Virus record (IMG/VR): IMGVR_UViG_3300037097_000033
Span: 1-56,150 of that record
DNA: 56,150 bases
Reading direction: 5' to 3' (one strand)
DNA from: a virus
Part shown: positions 40,806 to 48,228 of the stretch, in pieces
How positions within the stretch are numbered: position 1 is the stretch's first letter
Layout of the letters: each line of letters starts with the position of its first letter
Program-made: the position numbers and the translations under genes
Notes under the pieces: generated by a model
What the model was told of the DNA's origin: nothing
Seen by the model: only the letters and a program-made list of their open reading frames with translations
The model's database searches: none

Positions 40806-41491
40806 TTGTGGAAAGTGGCAAACACGTTGCCCCAATAGGTGGCGCCGGACAGAGTACCCGCCAGGGCCAGGGTTGGTTCAGAGGTGAGTGTCTGAGAAAA
40901 GGGGAAGTTCATCGAGTCGTTGGCCGTGGTTTCCATAGAGGGCTGAGCGTTCCAGCCCGCAGTCACGCTGCCTAGGGTGTAAGGCCCTCCCTGAGCGGCG
41001 ACGGCCCCAATGGCAAACTCGGGGTTATAGGCCGTCGCTCCAGATGCCGTGTTTGTTACTGCCCTTCCTGTCGAACCGCCAGACGAGTTGCTATGGCTCA
41101 CGTCGAGCGGGCCAGAGGTGGCGGGCCCGGCAATCTCCCAAAACTGAATACTGATGTCGGAAGCGCTGGTCGAATTGACGGTCAGGGTGGTGATGGCGGC
41201 TGAGTTAGCCTTATACCATAGGTAGAGAGCGCCGAAGTTACTTGAGCGCACGACGATGTTCGGCCCCGTTGTCCAGGTCTGAAGCAGACTGTCGGTGATC
41301 GACCCCACGGCGCTGGGGCCATCGATGAAGGATGTTACAACCACCAGGTTGCCTGGAGTGACGGGGGCGATCGTAGGCGACAGGGTCGTTACTGTCGTGC
41401 CAGCGCTTTTATTCTGCACTGCCTGGACGATGACAAAGGGGGCTACCACCACTGGCTTACTCCCCAAATTCAGAAGCAGTGATCTTGACAT
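40802..41491 (-). CDS. Virion surface-like beta-rich protein
   Basis: A 229-residue Ser/Thr/Ala-rich protein with repeated beta-strand patterns (TTVTTLSPTIAPVTPGNLVV, ALYLWYKANSAAITTLTVNS, SIQFWEIAGPATSGPLDVSH). It resembles adhesin or capsid-fibre beta domains, and is next to the GH26-like protein with a one-base gap. A virion surface role is likely; no family is named. Confidence 0.5.
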   Translation of the reverse strand: MSRSLLLNLGSKPVVVAPFVIVQAVQNKSAGTTVTTLSPTIAPVTPGNLVVVTSFIDGPSAVGSITDSLLQTWTTGPNIVVRSSNFGALYLWYKANSAAITTLTVNSTSASDISIQFWEIAGPATSGPLDVSHSNSSGGSTGRAVTNTASGATAYNPEFAIGAVAAQGGPYTLGSVTAGWNAQPSMETTANDSMNFPFSQTLTSEPTLALAGTLSGATYWGNVFATFHK

Positions 41492-43516
41492 TTAAGCGAC
41501 ACCCACGCAACGCCATTTACTTGTCTCTGAGTTCCAGTCGAAGCCCATATCGAGCCTTGCTGCTGCCACTGTCGTGGTGGGCAACGCTACGTTGCCACTG
41601 GCCTCAAAAGAAGTGCCGAAGGTGAGGCCCACGGCACCGCTGCCTGTTACGGAGATGCGCAGCGTGTCGCCGTCTACCGGTGTGCCGGTGAGGTTGGTGG
41701 TGAAGGATGTGATGGCGGTGCTGCCCTGGGCTGTGATATGTACCACGTCGTACAGGTCCGTGTTGATTGCGGGGGTGGCCGATGCCGCCGAGAGGCTGAG
41801 CACCCTGGAAGTGATCCGCTTATTGGTGAACGTACCAACACCGGCCAGGGTCGGTGTCGTAGCCGAGTTTGGACCGCTGCCAGGGCTACCCGTGAACGGG
41901 AAGGCATTGACGCTTCTGACGAAAGCCGCCGCGGCAGGAGCGTCGGCACTGGAGGAACTGATCGTGTAGTCCCCGTCAGACTGGCTGCGCTGCCACTGTG
42001 TGACGAAGATGCAGTTGGGCATCTGCGTTTGCACCATCTGGAACAGCAGGTCGTACCAGGCTGCTTTGCCCGTAGTCAGGCCGCCGTTGGCGCTAGCACC
42101 CGTTACGGCGCTGTTGAGGGCCGAGCTGGTGCAGCCAAACTCGCCAATGGCGAACGGCTTGGACGGGGCCAGCGCACACAGCGACAGGTAGTTGTTCAGG
42201 AACAGGGCAGGTGGGGTGAGCAGTGGAGATTGAACGGTTTCCATGTACCCATCGAGAGCGATGATGTCCACGTAAGCATCGCCGGGGTACCAGTTCACGC
42301 CGCTGCCATCAGCCACCGTGGGGTCTACTTGATTAGCGCTTGTCCAGCCGGTGCCGCTCCAAACGTTCGGGTTCCAGCACCAGAGGACATTGGTGGCGCC
42401 GTAGGCACGGAAGAGGTTGACGATATGCTTCCAGCCCGCCACGAACTGAGCCGCCGTCTCCGTGCCGTAGCCAAAGCTCGACCAGTTCGCATTGAACTCG
42501 TGGGCCAGTCTAATGACAACGGGACCGCCGTAAGCAGCGCAAGCGGTTGCTAGACCGACCAGTCCAGTGCCGCTATAGAGGCCCGACGTGTCATAGGTCC
42601 CGGCAGTGAACTGGTTCAAAGCTCCCGTCGGGTCACAGGCGGACATGATGATGGCTTGCAATGCCGCGGCCCAGGTCGGGTACGCGCTGTAGAAGATGGG
42701 TTCGCTATTGAGCGCCTGCATAAACAGCAGCATGTCAACCGAACGCGGAGCAATTAACGCATTAAATGATGTGAAGTCGGCGAGGGCCGGTGAACTAGAG
42801 CCGCACACGCCGAGCATGACCGTGGGCCGACTGATGCGCGCAGCGGTGACGGGGTTGCTCAGCCCCCCGGCGCTTCCCGTGGTGCCCACCCAAACGTTCG
42901 CTGCCGTCTGGATGAGCGTGATGGCCTGGTAGGCGCCCGTGGTCGCAACCGAGCCGCCGCTGACCCCGTTGAGGGTCACGCCCGCGGCGCCGGTGACGGT
43001 CAGGACCCCGGAGCCGGGGCCGTCCAAGGCCGTTATCTCTGTGGGGACGCCGAAGCCCACTGTGGAATTGAGGGGGATCGTGAAGGTGGCACCGGTGGCG
43101 TTGGTCGACTCCACGACGGTGCCCTCGTCGGCCAGGGCGAAGGTGTAGGTCGCTCCGGCCTGCTGGGTGACCACCAGCGCTTGAGCCGCCCCGTTCAGGA
43201 ACCCCGCGGGGATGGTGTTCGTGAACGTGTCGCCTATCGAGTGGGTCTTGACGACCCCATTGGTCCCCATGCCGCGCAGCACGACCACCTGGGTGCCGTT
43301 CAAGACCTCCGTGACGACGACTATCTCGGGGTTGGTGTCACCGCCGGGAGGGAGGACCGTGGCGCCGTACCGCTGGCCAGTGGTCGGCTGCGGCAGCGGC
43401 GGGCTGCCCGTCGTCGAGGTGAGGCTCCACGTCTCTGTGGTGCCCGGCGTGGGCGTGGTGGAAATAGGGGCAGCCAGCGTGGTAGAGCCCGCGTCAGCGA
43501 AGATCCATGTAGTCAT
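41492..43516 (-). CDS. Virion-associated GH26-like glycoside hydrolase
   Basis: A 674-residue protein with three parts. The N-terminal ~220 residues are beta-rich, fibre-like. Residues ~230-530 match a GH26 TIM barrel: VVIRLAHEFNANWSSFG with His339-Glu340 (acid/base), LWCWNPNVWSG, PGDAYVDIIALDGY, and FAIGEFGC with Glu459 (nucleophile). The C-terminal part is a beta domain (TSFTTNLTGTPVDGDTLRIS). GH26 enzymes cut beta-mannan and related glycans, so this is probably a depolymerase or receptor-degrading spike for the host surface. It lies among head genes rather than beside the tail fibres. Confidence 0.75.
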   Translation of the reverse strand: MTTWIFADAGSTTLAAPISTTPTPGTTETWSLTSTTGSPPLPQPTTGQRYGATVLPPGGDTNPEIVVVTEVLNGTQVVVLRGMGTNGVVKTHSIGDTFTNTIPAGFLNGAAQALVVTQQAGATYTFALADEGTVVESTNATGATFTIPLNSTVGFGVPTEITALDGPGSGVLTVTGAAGVTLNGVSGGSVATTGAYQAITLIQTAANVWVGTTGSAGGLSNPVTAARISRPTVMLGVCGSSSPALADFTSFNALIAPRSVDMLLFMQALNSEPIFYSAYPTWAAALQAIIMSACDPTGALNQFTAGTYDTSGLYSGTGLVGLATACAAYGGPVVIRLAHEFNANWSSFGYGTETAAQFVAGWKHIVNLFRAYGATNVLWCWNPNVWSGTGWTSANQVDPTVADGSGVNWYPGDAYVDIIALDGYMETVQSPLLTPPALFLNNYLSLCALAPSKPFAIGEFGCTSSALNSAVTGASANGGLTTGKAAWYDLLFQMVQTQMPNCIFVTQWQRSQSDGDYTISSSSADAPAAAAFVRSVNAFPFTGSPGSGPNSATTPTLAGVGTFTNKRITSRVLSLSAASATPAINTDLYDVVHITAQGSTAITSFTTNLTGTPVDGDTLRISVTGSGAVGLTFGTSFEASGNVALPTTTVAAARLDMGFDWNSETSKWRCVGVA

Positions 43517-43644
43517 CGAGCGATCTCCTTCTCAACCAGAACTGACGCCTTGGCCGCAGTCATGACGGCACTGGCAGGGGGCGGTTCCGGCGCGGCAGTG
43601 GCTTTAGCCGGCTCAACGGGCTCAGGCGGCTCAGTGGTTGGCAT
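43513..43644 (-). CDS. Short Pro-rich protein, 43 residues
   Basis: ATG 43644 opens MPTTEPPEPVEPAKATAAPE, ends ASVLVEKEIAR, and its stop overlaps the next ATG (ATGA at 43516-43513). An AGGGACGG site precedes it. It overlaps the 3' end of the zinc-site gene in another frame. Possibly a linker or small virion part. Confidence 0.45.
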   Translation of the reverse strand: MPTTEPPEPVEPAKATAAPEPPPASAVMTAAKASVLVEKEIAR

Positions 43645-43901
43645 GGGCGCACCGTCCCTAACTCGTCGGCGTCCTGGGTGGCGAAAATGCGAGCGGCTTT
43701 GCGGATTTCAGCGTTGCGGGACAGCGAGCAGTCAGCATGAGCGTCGTGGCCGTCATCGAAGCAGGGGTGCTGCCAGACCTGCAGCTTCTGGCCACACCGG
43801 CAGCACGTACCCGGGCTGATCGTCAGGCGACGCATCTGCTGGCGGTTGGGCGGCTCAAGCTGGCCGCACTTGGGCAGGCGGTTGATGCGGTCGAAGTTCA
43901 C
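43560..43901 (-). CDS. Cys-rich zinc-site protein
   Basis: A 113-residue protein with CCRCGQKLQVWQHPCFDDGH (about 33-52) and further His/Cys, a likely zinc site. Its final ~28 residues overlap the short Pro-rich gene in a different frame and look less protein-like, so its true end is uncertain. Function unknown. Confidence 0.5.
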   Translation of the reverse strand: MNFDRINRLPKCGQLEPPNRQQMRRLTISPGTCCRCGQKLQVWQHPCFDDGHDAHADCSLSRNAEIRKAARIFATQDADELGTVRPCQPLSRLSPLSRLKPLPRRNRPLPVPS

Positions 43902-44164
43902 GGCCGCGCTGCCAATTCGAGTTGCACCCAGCCTTCAGTGCCGATGTCGGACCCCACAACGCGCCGGCCAAAGTGGTCAGCGATCCGGAGGGCCATCTCG
44001 ATGTTGTTGTCGTGGATGAGCTGGCTGAACGGCTCGGACTCAGGCGTATGGCTTACGTCGGCGAACAGCAGCCCGCATTCGATGCCCCGGGCGAACTCTT
44101 CGGAGTCTGAGTCGAAAGCCAGGACAAGGCCCCACGATTCTCTGCTGCCGTCGCCCTCGCTCAT
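43898..44164 (-). CDS. Hypothetical acidic protein, 88 residues
   Basis: Begins MSEGDGSRESWGLVLAFDSD and has ARGIECGLLFADVSHTPESE and IEMALRIADHFGRRVV. Such small acidic proteins are common accessory genes between portal and capsid genes. It overlaps both neighbours by 4 bp. No motif is recognised. Confidence 0.55.
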   Translation of the reverse strand: MSEGDGSRESWGLVLAFDSDSEEFARGIECGLLFADVSHTPESEPFSQLIHDNNIEMALRIADHFGRRVVGSDIGTEGWVQLELAARP

Positions 44165-44310
44165 GACGGCTGGGCGTCCCAGTCGCTGAACTGCTCGTGC
44201 CAGGCGGTGTGCGCGGCCTGGTCCTCGCCCATGACGAGCCCGTGGCAGGCGCCACAGCGGTAAAGGTGCCAGCCGTCGACGGTCAGGGCTAGCTCATAGT
44301 GGACTGTCAT
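44161..44310 (-). CDS. Small zinc-finger protein, 49 residues
   Basis: The ATG at 44310 is followed by MTVHYELALTVDGWHLYRCG, with C-x2-C (RCGACH) and H-x4-H (HTAWH) later, a likely zinc finger. The longer frame upstream is not supported. It lies two genes after portal in the same direction. Confidence 0.5.
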   Translation of the reverse strand: MTVHYELALTVDGWHLYRCGACHGLVMGEDQAAHTAWHEQFSDWDAQPS

Positions 44311-44379
44311 GGCTTGCCTCCCCGGCGTTCCATCGCTGTCGCTGTTCGGCTCCACGATGGACGGAGTGGAAGAAACAGC

Positions 44380-44402
44380 AAAAACCCCACGCCGCCGGGG
44401 AG
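44380..44402 (-). terminator. Weak intrinsic terminator after portal
   Basis: Minus strand: CCCC, eight bases, GGGG, followed by TTTTT, just downstream of the portal stop at 44407. The stem is only four GC pairs plus a G-T pair, so termination may be partial. Confidence 0.5.
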
Positions 44403-44406
44403 AACT

Positions 44407-46203
44407 TTAGGGCTGGCTCACCGGAGCACGCCGCCGCTGGTACTCGTTGCGCCACGAGCGCCGGGCGAAGTACTCGGCCAGCGGTTCGCCGGGCTGGATC
44501 TCGTCCTCTTCGTCGTCGTCGGACTTGCCCAACGCCGGTTTCGGCTTCTTGCCGCCCGGTAGTGCCGGTTGGCCAGACTGCGGAGCACCAGGGGCACCGG
44601 GTGCACCGGGAATGGTCGGAGCGAGCCCGGCAGGGGCCGGCGCGGCGTTCTTGGCCGACAGCTGCTCCAGGTCCTGCCACAGCACGAGGTTCTGGCGGTC
44701 GACCAGTACCGGTTTGTCGCCGCCCTTGGTCGGCGGCTCGCCGATGTCCTTGCGCAGGCGGTCGAGGTCCCAGGAGCCATTGCGCAGGCGCAGGTCCCGG
44801 ATCTGCTCGATGATCAGTTCGTCGCGCCAGTCCACCTTGGCGAAGACGATGCGCCAGTCCTTCACGCCGTACGCCTGGTAGCACAGCGCAAAGCTGAACT
44901 TCTCCAGCACGAGCTCCTGGTAAGGCCCGCACGTGGTGACCATGAAGGTCCGGTTCTCGCCCTCCTCGGCCCCGGCGCCGCCGAGCGAGCCGGGCACGGC
45001 GACGCCGGCCTTGCGCTTCGGCACCCCGAAGGTAGAGAGGATGTCGTCCCGGGCGCCCTCCTTGACCGCCATCCAGTACTCGATCTTGTTCTGGCTGAGC
45101 TCGGTTACCTTGGTGCCGCCGCCCTGGACGCCGCCCCTGGTCTCGAACAGGTTGCCGATGTTGCGCGGCCCCAGGTTGCGACTGGCGTACTGGCTGCTCG
45201 CCTTGCGCACCTCGGGCTCGGCGAGCACCATGGGCCAGTCGACATGCAACCGGGGCGGGTCGCCCCGCTTCATGGTCTGTTCGAGCAGGCTGGCCGCAAA
45301 CAGCCACGTTTCGATGGCGACGTGGGCCTTACTCGTGGGCGAGACGCCGTAGAGCGAGGCGCCGGGGGCGTCGAGCTTGACGTGGATGATCTCGTGGGGC
45401 TCGAAGTCGACCCGCATGCCCGTCTCGGTCGTTTGGGTGTAGCCGACGAGCTTGCCGTCGACCATACGGCCGATGTTGCCGTGCTCGTCGGAGATGACGG
45501 ACATGGTCTGGCAGTCAAGCGGCCACAGCGCTACCGGCTCGGGCCCGAGCCAAGTGACCTCGACAAAGGCGTCACCGAAGATCAGGGCGTCGGTTATCAC
45601 CCGGCGCATCAGCTGGCGGACGTCGTCGCTCGGGTTGACATAGTCGAGCAGGGCCTGTATGCGCGCTATCCCGGGCGGAGGGGTAGGCGTCTTGGCCATC
45701 TCCTCGGGGTCGGTGTTGACCGGCTCCAGGGTCAACCCGCCGGCGGTGATGGTCCGGGCGATGCCGTCGACACAGGTGCTCACCCACGGGCAGGTCAAGT
45801 ACGCCTGGAGCAGTTCCGTCATAGCCGTGTCGCGATCAGGCGCGCCCGGCGTGCTACTCGTGCCGCTGTTGTACGGCGTCGTCCCGCCGATGGGGATGTT
45901 GTCGACGTAGCCGCGCCGCACTACCGGCCGGGCGAGCGGAGCGGGCTGGGCTGTCGCAACGGCATTGTTGCGGCGCCAGGGGAGCAGGGAGCGTGACGGG
46001 GTGCTCGCCGCCTCTACGAACGGGCTGGAGACGGTCTGTGCGAACGATGGCGGACGCAGCGGGCCGGCCTCGGACAGCGGCACCAGGTCGGTCATGGACA
46101 GCTCGCGCTCGAGCGATACGGCGGCGAGCTCGAGTTGGAGGTGTTCTACGCGTTGGCGGGCTTCGCCGAGCGGGTCGGGCTTGGCTCGGTTCCAAAAAGC
46201 CAC
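44407..46203 (-). CDS. Portal protein
   Basis: A 598-residue portal (HK97-type). Characteristic segments are TELLQAYLTCPWVSTCVDGI, RRVITDALIFGDAFVEVTWL, WPLDCQTMSVISDEHGNIGR, PHEIIHVKLDAPGASLYGVS, then SQYASRNLGPRNIGNLFE and GARDDILSTFGVPKRKAGV. It forms the DNA channel. The C-terminal 60 residues are Pro/Gly- and then Glu-rich. The start lies 22 bases left of an inverted repeat and the divergent small-gene promoter. Confidence 0.88.
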   Translation of the reverse strand: MAFWNRAKPDPLGEARQRVEHLQLELAAVSLERELSMTDLVPLSEAGPLRPPSFAQTVSSPFVEAASTPSRSLLPWRRNNAVATAQPAPLARPVVRRGYVDNIPIGGTTPYNSGTSSTPGAPDRDTAMTELLQAYLTCPWVSTCVDGIARTITAGGLTLEPVNTDPEEMAKTPTPPPGIARIQALLDYVNPSDDVRQLMRRVITDALIFGDAFVEVTWLGPEPVALWPLDCQTMSVISDEHGNIGRMVDGKLVGYTQTTETGMRVDFEPHEIIHVKLDAPGASLYGVSPTSKAHVAIETWLFAASLLEQTMKRGDPPRLHVDWPMVLAEPEVRKASSQYASRNLGPRNIGNLFETRGGVQGGGTKVTELSQNKIEYWMAVKEGARDDILSTFGVPKRKAGVAVPGSLGGAGAEEGENRTFMVTTCGPYQELVLEKFSFALCYQAYGVKDWRIVFAKVDWRDELIIEQIRDLRLRNGSWDLDRLRKDIGEPPTKGGDKPVLVDRQNLVLWQDLEQLSAKNAAPAPAGLAPTIPGAPGAPGAPQSGQPALPGGKKPKPALGKSDDDEEDEIQPGEPLAEYFARRSWRNEYQRRRAPVSQP

Positions 46204-46224
46204 GGGCGAGACCTCCGAGAAAAC

Positions 46225-46265
46225 CTGTCATAGGACTTGACAGAACAGGCCCCATCTGTCATAAT
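46225..46265 (+). promoter_or_regulatory. Strong promoter with operator-like inverted repeat
   Basis: TTGACA (46237-46242), 17 bases, CATAAT (46260-46265), then 7 bases to ATG 46273: a near-consensus promoter with a leaderless start. CTGTCA (46225-46230) and TGACAG (46238-46243) form an inverted repeat with 7-bp spacer overlapping the -35; a third CTGTCA (46256-46261) overlaps the -10. A repressor could block it. Confidence 0.7.
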
Positions 46266-46272
46266 TTATTAC

Positions 46273-46479
46273 ATGACGAGAACCACTCGCCTCAGCCACA
46301 AGTCCTGCAACCATCCGCCGTTCGCCAAGATGGCGATACCCGAACTGGCCGCACTGGCCCAGGAGGCCGGCTACGGCGACGACCGCGAGCACCGTTCCGT
46401 CGTCCGAGCGATCGCTGGGCGTCTCCACTGCCAGCCCGGTGAGATCGTCTTCACTAACGGCACAGCCGTCACGCTGTGA
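46273..46479 (+). CDS. Small rightward island gene, first
   Basis: A 68-residue protein whose ATG lies 7 bases after the -10 box. It reads MTRTTRLSHKSCNHPPFAKM then IPELAALAQEAGYGDDREHR. The helix SVVRAIAGRLHCQPGEIVFT may be part of a DNA-binding fold. Its stop overlaps the GTG of the next gene. Unknown function; regulatory role is possible given the promoter. Confidence 0.6.
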   Translation: MTRTTRLSHKSCNHPPFAKMAIPELAALAQEAGYGDDREHRSVVRAIAGRLHCQPGEIVFTNGTAVTL

Positions 46480-46775
46480 CCACCAAGCTTCTCGGCATAG
46501 CCGAGATAGGCGCCCTGGTCGACGTCAAGCCCCAGACCGTTGCCCAGTGGTACAAACGGGGCAAGCTCCCTAAGCCATACGAGCGCCTCGCTTGCGGGCC
46601 CGTGTGGGAGCGGTCGGTCATCGAGACGTGGTGGGGACCCGATCCGGCACCGGCCAAGAAGGCACCTCCGCCTGATGTCCCCGTCCCGGCCCGTCGGCCG
46701 AACTTCGTATCGAGCCAACCGTCAGGCGGCGAGGTGCCGACCACGCGAGAGGTAGTGACCCGCTTCAAGGGGTAA
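46476..46775 (+). CDS. MerR/AlpA-like HTH protein
   Basis: GTG 46476 overlaps the previous stop (GTGA). The first 50 residues are TTKLLGIAEIGALVDVKPQT then VAQWYKRGKLPKPYERLACG, a helix-turn-helix of the excisionase/AlpA type, in which a wing follows RGKLP. A Pro-rich tail follows. It may regulate the island or the late genes. Confidence 0.7.
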   Translation: MTTKLLGIAEIGALVDVKPQTVAQWYKRGKLPKPYERLACGPVWERSVIETWWGPDPAPAKKAPPPDVPVPARRPNFVSSQPSGGEVPTTREVVTRFKG

Positions 46776-46778
46776 ACT
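46773..46778 (+). promoter_or_regulatory. -10 box of leaderless promoter in the island
   Basis: TAAACT followed by seven bases and GTG 46786. No ribosome site is visible for the gene. It lies across the end of the preceding HTH gene. Confidence 0.55.
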
Positions 46779-46785
46779 TGGGGCC

Positions 46786-47010
46786 GTGCCTGATCACAAC
46801 CCGTACGCCTGCGCTGAGTGCTTCCGTCGGGTCGTGCTGTACGGCGAGAGCTACTACGACCCTAAGACGGGTGAGCACTTCGACAACTGGGTCTGTCGCC
46901 CAGATGGCGCCTATACCCTGCTCATGGACGTCGCGCTCAAGGACCTTCCCGCCGTGGACCTACTGCGAGAGGCGACCAAGGACCTAGCGCCCTACACGCT
47001 TCGTGCCTGA
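46786..47010 (+). CDS. Small Cys-motif protein of the island
   Basis: A 74-residue protein from GTG 46786. It has CAECFRRVVLYGESYYDP and, later, WVCRPDG, a possible zinc site. A charged helix (DVALKDLPAVDLLREATKDL) follows. Start is taken from the leaderless -10 spacing. Function unknown. Confidence 0.55.
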   Translation: MPDHNPYACAECFRRVVLYGESYYDPKTGEHFDNWVCRPDGAYTLLMDVALKDLPAVDLLREATKDLAPYTLRA

Positions 47011-47212
47011 GCGCCGCATCCACGAGTTGGCGAGCGAGCTGGCTGACACTGCGGTGCTCGATGTGGCCGGCTCGACCGGTCAGGGCACTGGCCTGGTCCC
47101 CGAACTGGCGCAGGTGCGGGCCGCCCACAAGCTGGCCCTGGCTGCCGTGGAGGTGGCGTTCAGCCGCTACCGGGAAGAGGCGCTCAACCGGGCGCTACCG
47201 GACAAACGGTGA
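47003..47212 (+). CDS. Hypothetical helical protein of the island
   Basis: A 69-residue Ala/Leu/Glu-rich protein (VRAAHKLALAAVEVAFSRYR) from GTG 47003, overlapping the previous stop. Likely coiled-coil. Its 3' end overlaps the convergent minus-strand gene by 18 bp. Confidence 0.5.
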   Translation: MPERRIHELASELADTAVLDVAGSTGQGTGLVPELAQVRAAHKLALAAVEVAFSRYREEALNRALPDKR

Positions 47213-47413
47213 GCGCGCCACCGCTCCGGGCTCGGTCTTGGGCTTGGGGCGGGGGTCTTCCACATCCGTCATGGCCATGTCCTTGGCAGCGAAGCGGCCG
47301 GCGAAGGGTGGCAGGCGCTCCTTGCCGTCAGGGTCGGTGCCGGGGAAGTAGGGCTCGACCTCGGGCTCGTCGGTAGCGAACACGTCGACGTCCATGTAGC
47401 GGTCAGTGGCCAT
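47195..47413 (-). CDS. Acidic protein in the portal-TerL gap
   Basis: A 72-residue acidic, Pro-rich protein (MATDRYMDVDVFATDEPEVE). AGGGGGGGG lies just before its ATG as a possible ribosome site. It is divergent from the next rightward gene. Function is unknown; a late or head accessory is likely by strand. Confidence 0.5.
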   Translation of the reverse strand: MATDRYMDVDVFATDEPEVEPYFPGTDPDGKERLPPFAGRFAAKDMAMTDVEDPRPKPKTEPGAVARSPFVR

Positions 47414-47426
47414 TGCTGCCCCCCCC

Positions 47427-47432
47427 TATGAT
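47427..47432 (+). promoter_or_regulatory. -10 box of leaderless promoter
   Basis: TATGAT, seven bases, then ATG 47440. The match to the consensus -10 is strong; the upstream is a C-run with no -35 seen. No ribosome site precedes the ATG. Confidence 0.6.
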
Positions 47433-47439
47433 GCATGCC

Positions 47440-47643
47440 ATGCCACAACTCGCCGACTTGCCAAAGAAGTCCGGTACCAACACCCGTGCTGACTACGAAG
47501 AGGCTCGCCGCTTGGCCGATGCCAACCCTGGCCAATGGGTGCTGATCGAAAAAGCCAATACAGCCTCTCGTTACGCCTTCAGGTCGCGAGGCTACGAGGT
47601 CCGGACGGTCAACAAGCTCCTTCATATCCGCCGCCCTCAGTGA
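47440..47643 (+). CDS. Small rightward island gene, last
   Basis: A 67-residue protein: MPQLADLPKKSGTNTRADYE, then ARRLADANPGQWVLIEKANT and a beta segment (YAFRSRGYEVRTVNKLLHIR). The pattern of a helix followed by FR-x-RGYEVRTV resembles small proteins with a DNA- or nucleotide-associated fold. ATG 47440 is favoured by the -10 spacing. It overlaps the convergent gene's end by 35 bp. Confidence 0.6.
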   Translation: MPQLADLPKKSGTNTRADYEEARRLADANPGQWVLIEKANTASRYAFRSRGYEVRTVNKLLHIRRPQ

Positions 47644-48145
47644 TTGCTGCTCCCGTTGCCGTTGCCGTTGCCGTTGGTGACGCCTCTTGGGGCACCATGT
47701 GGTCGAACGTGAACAGGGTCAGGGCGAGAAGGGACTCCTCGGTCAAAATGTGATCGGGTTGCCCCCCGTCCTTGTCCTCCTCCTGAAGTCGGTGCTGATC
47801 AAGCGACCTGCGAACCTCAAAGACGGCATCCGCGGCCTGGCGCAGGAACGCCCGGTCTTGCGTGGCGGTAAGCGCTTTGTTGAGTGCAATGAGCAGTTCC
47901 TTGGTGAGCCTGTAGGCATCACCTATCGGGCTTTGAGGGCCACCATAACCCTTTCGCTCTAGCCATTCGTGGCGCGCTTTTTCGCACTCGACAACATCCA
48001 GGGCAGCCATGGCGAGCAAGTACTCACGCTCGGCCAAAATGCTCTCACCTCGGCGCGCTCTGATTTCTTCTGCGAGCGCCTTACGGGTTGCTCCGTATGG
48101 CCCAGGTGATGGCTCACGCCAGGCGGTGCCATTTCCTACGTGCAT
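47609..48145 (-). CDS. Hypothetical protein downstream of TerL
   Basis: ATG 48145 follows AAAGGAA; 178 residues. The body is charged and helical (KALAEEIRARRGESILAERE, FLRQAADAVFEVRRSLDQHR), with Cys near VVECEKARHEW. The C-terminus contains PTATATATG encoded by a CCGTTG repeat that also occurs at the end of terL. No family is recognised. Confidence 0.55.
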   Translation of the reverse strand: MHVGNGTAWREPSPGPYGATRKALAEEIRARRGESILAEREYLLAMAALDVVECEKARHEWLERKGYGGPQSPIGDAYRLTKELLIALNKALTATQDRAFLRQAADAVFEVRRSLDQHRLQEEDKDGGQPDHILTEESLLALTLFTFDHMVPQEASPTATATATGAAITEGGGYEGAC

Positions 48146-48228
48146 TTCCTTTACCTCCACTCGTGCCAGTGGTTATTTAGATCCGTTGCCGTTGCTGTGG
48201 CCGTTGCTGTGGCCGTTGGTGACGAACG
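47653..48228. repeat. CCGTTG-rich repeat at the ends of two neighbouring genes
   Basis: CCGTTG occurs four times in tandem from 47653 followed by GTGACG, and the related CCGTTGCCGTTGCTGTGG pattern from 48183, again ending CCGTTGGTGACG. Both lie at the 3' ends of minus-strand genes, the second encoding the NGHSNGHSNGNG tail of TerL. Slippage or copying of one end onto the other could explain them. Confidence 0.5.

Noticed and set aside
44569-45996. Plus-strand frame opposite the portal
   Set aside because: No motifs, and the portal frame on the minus strand is clear.
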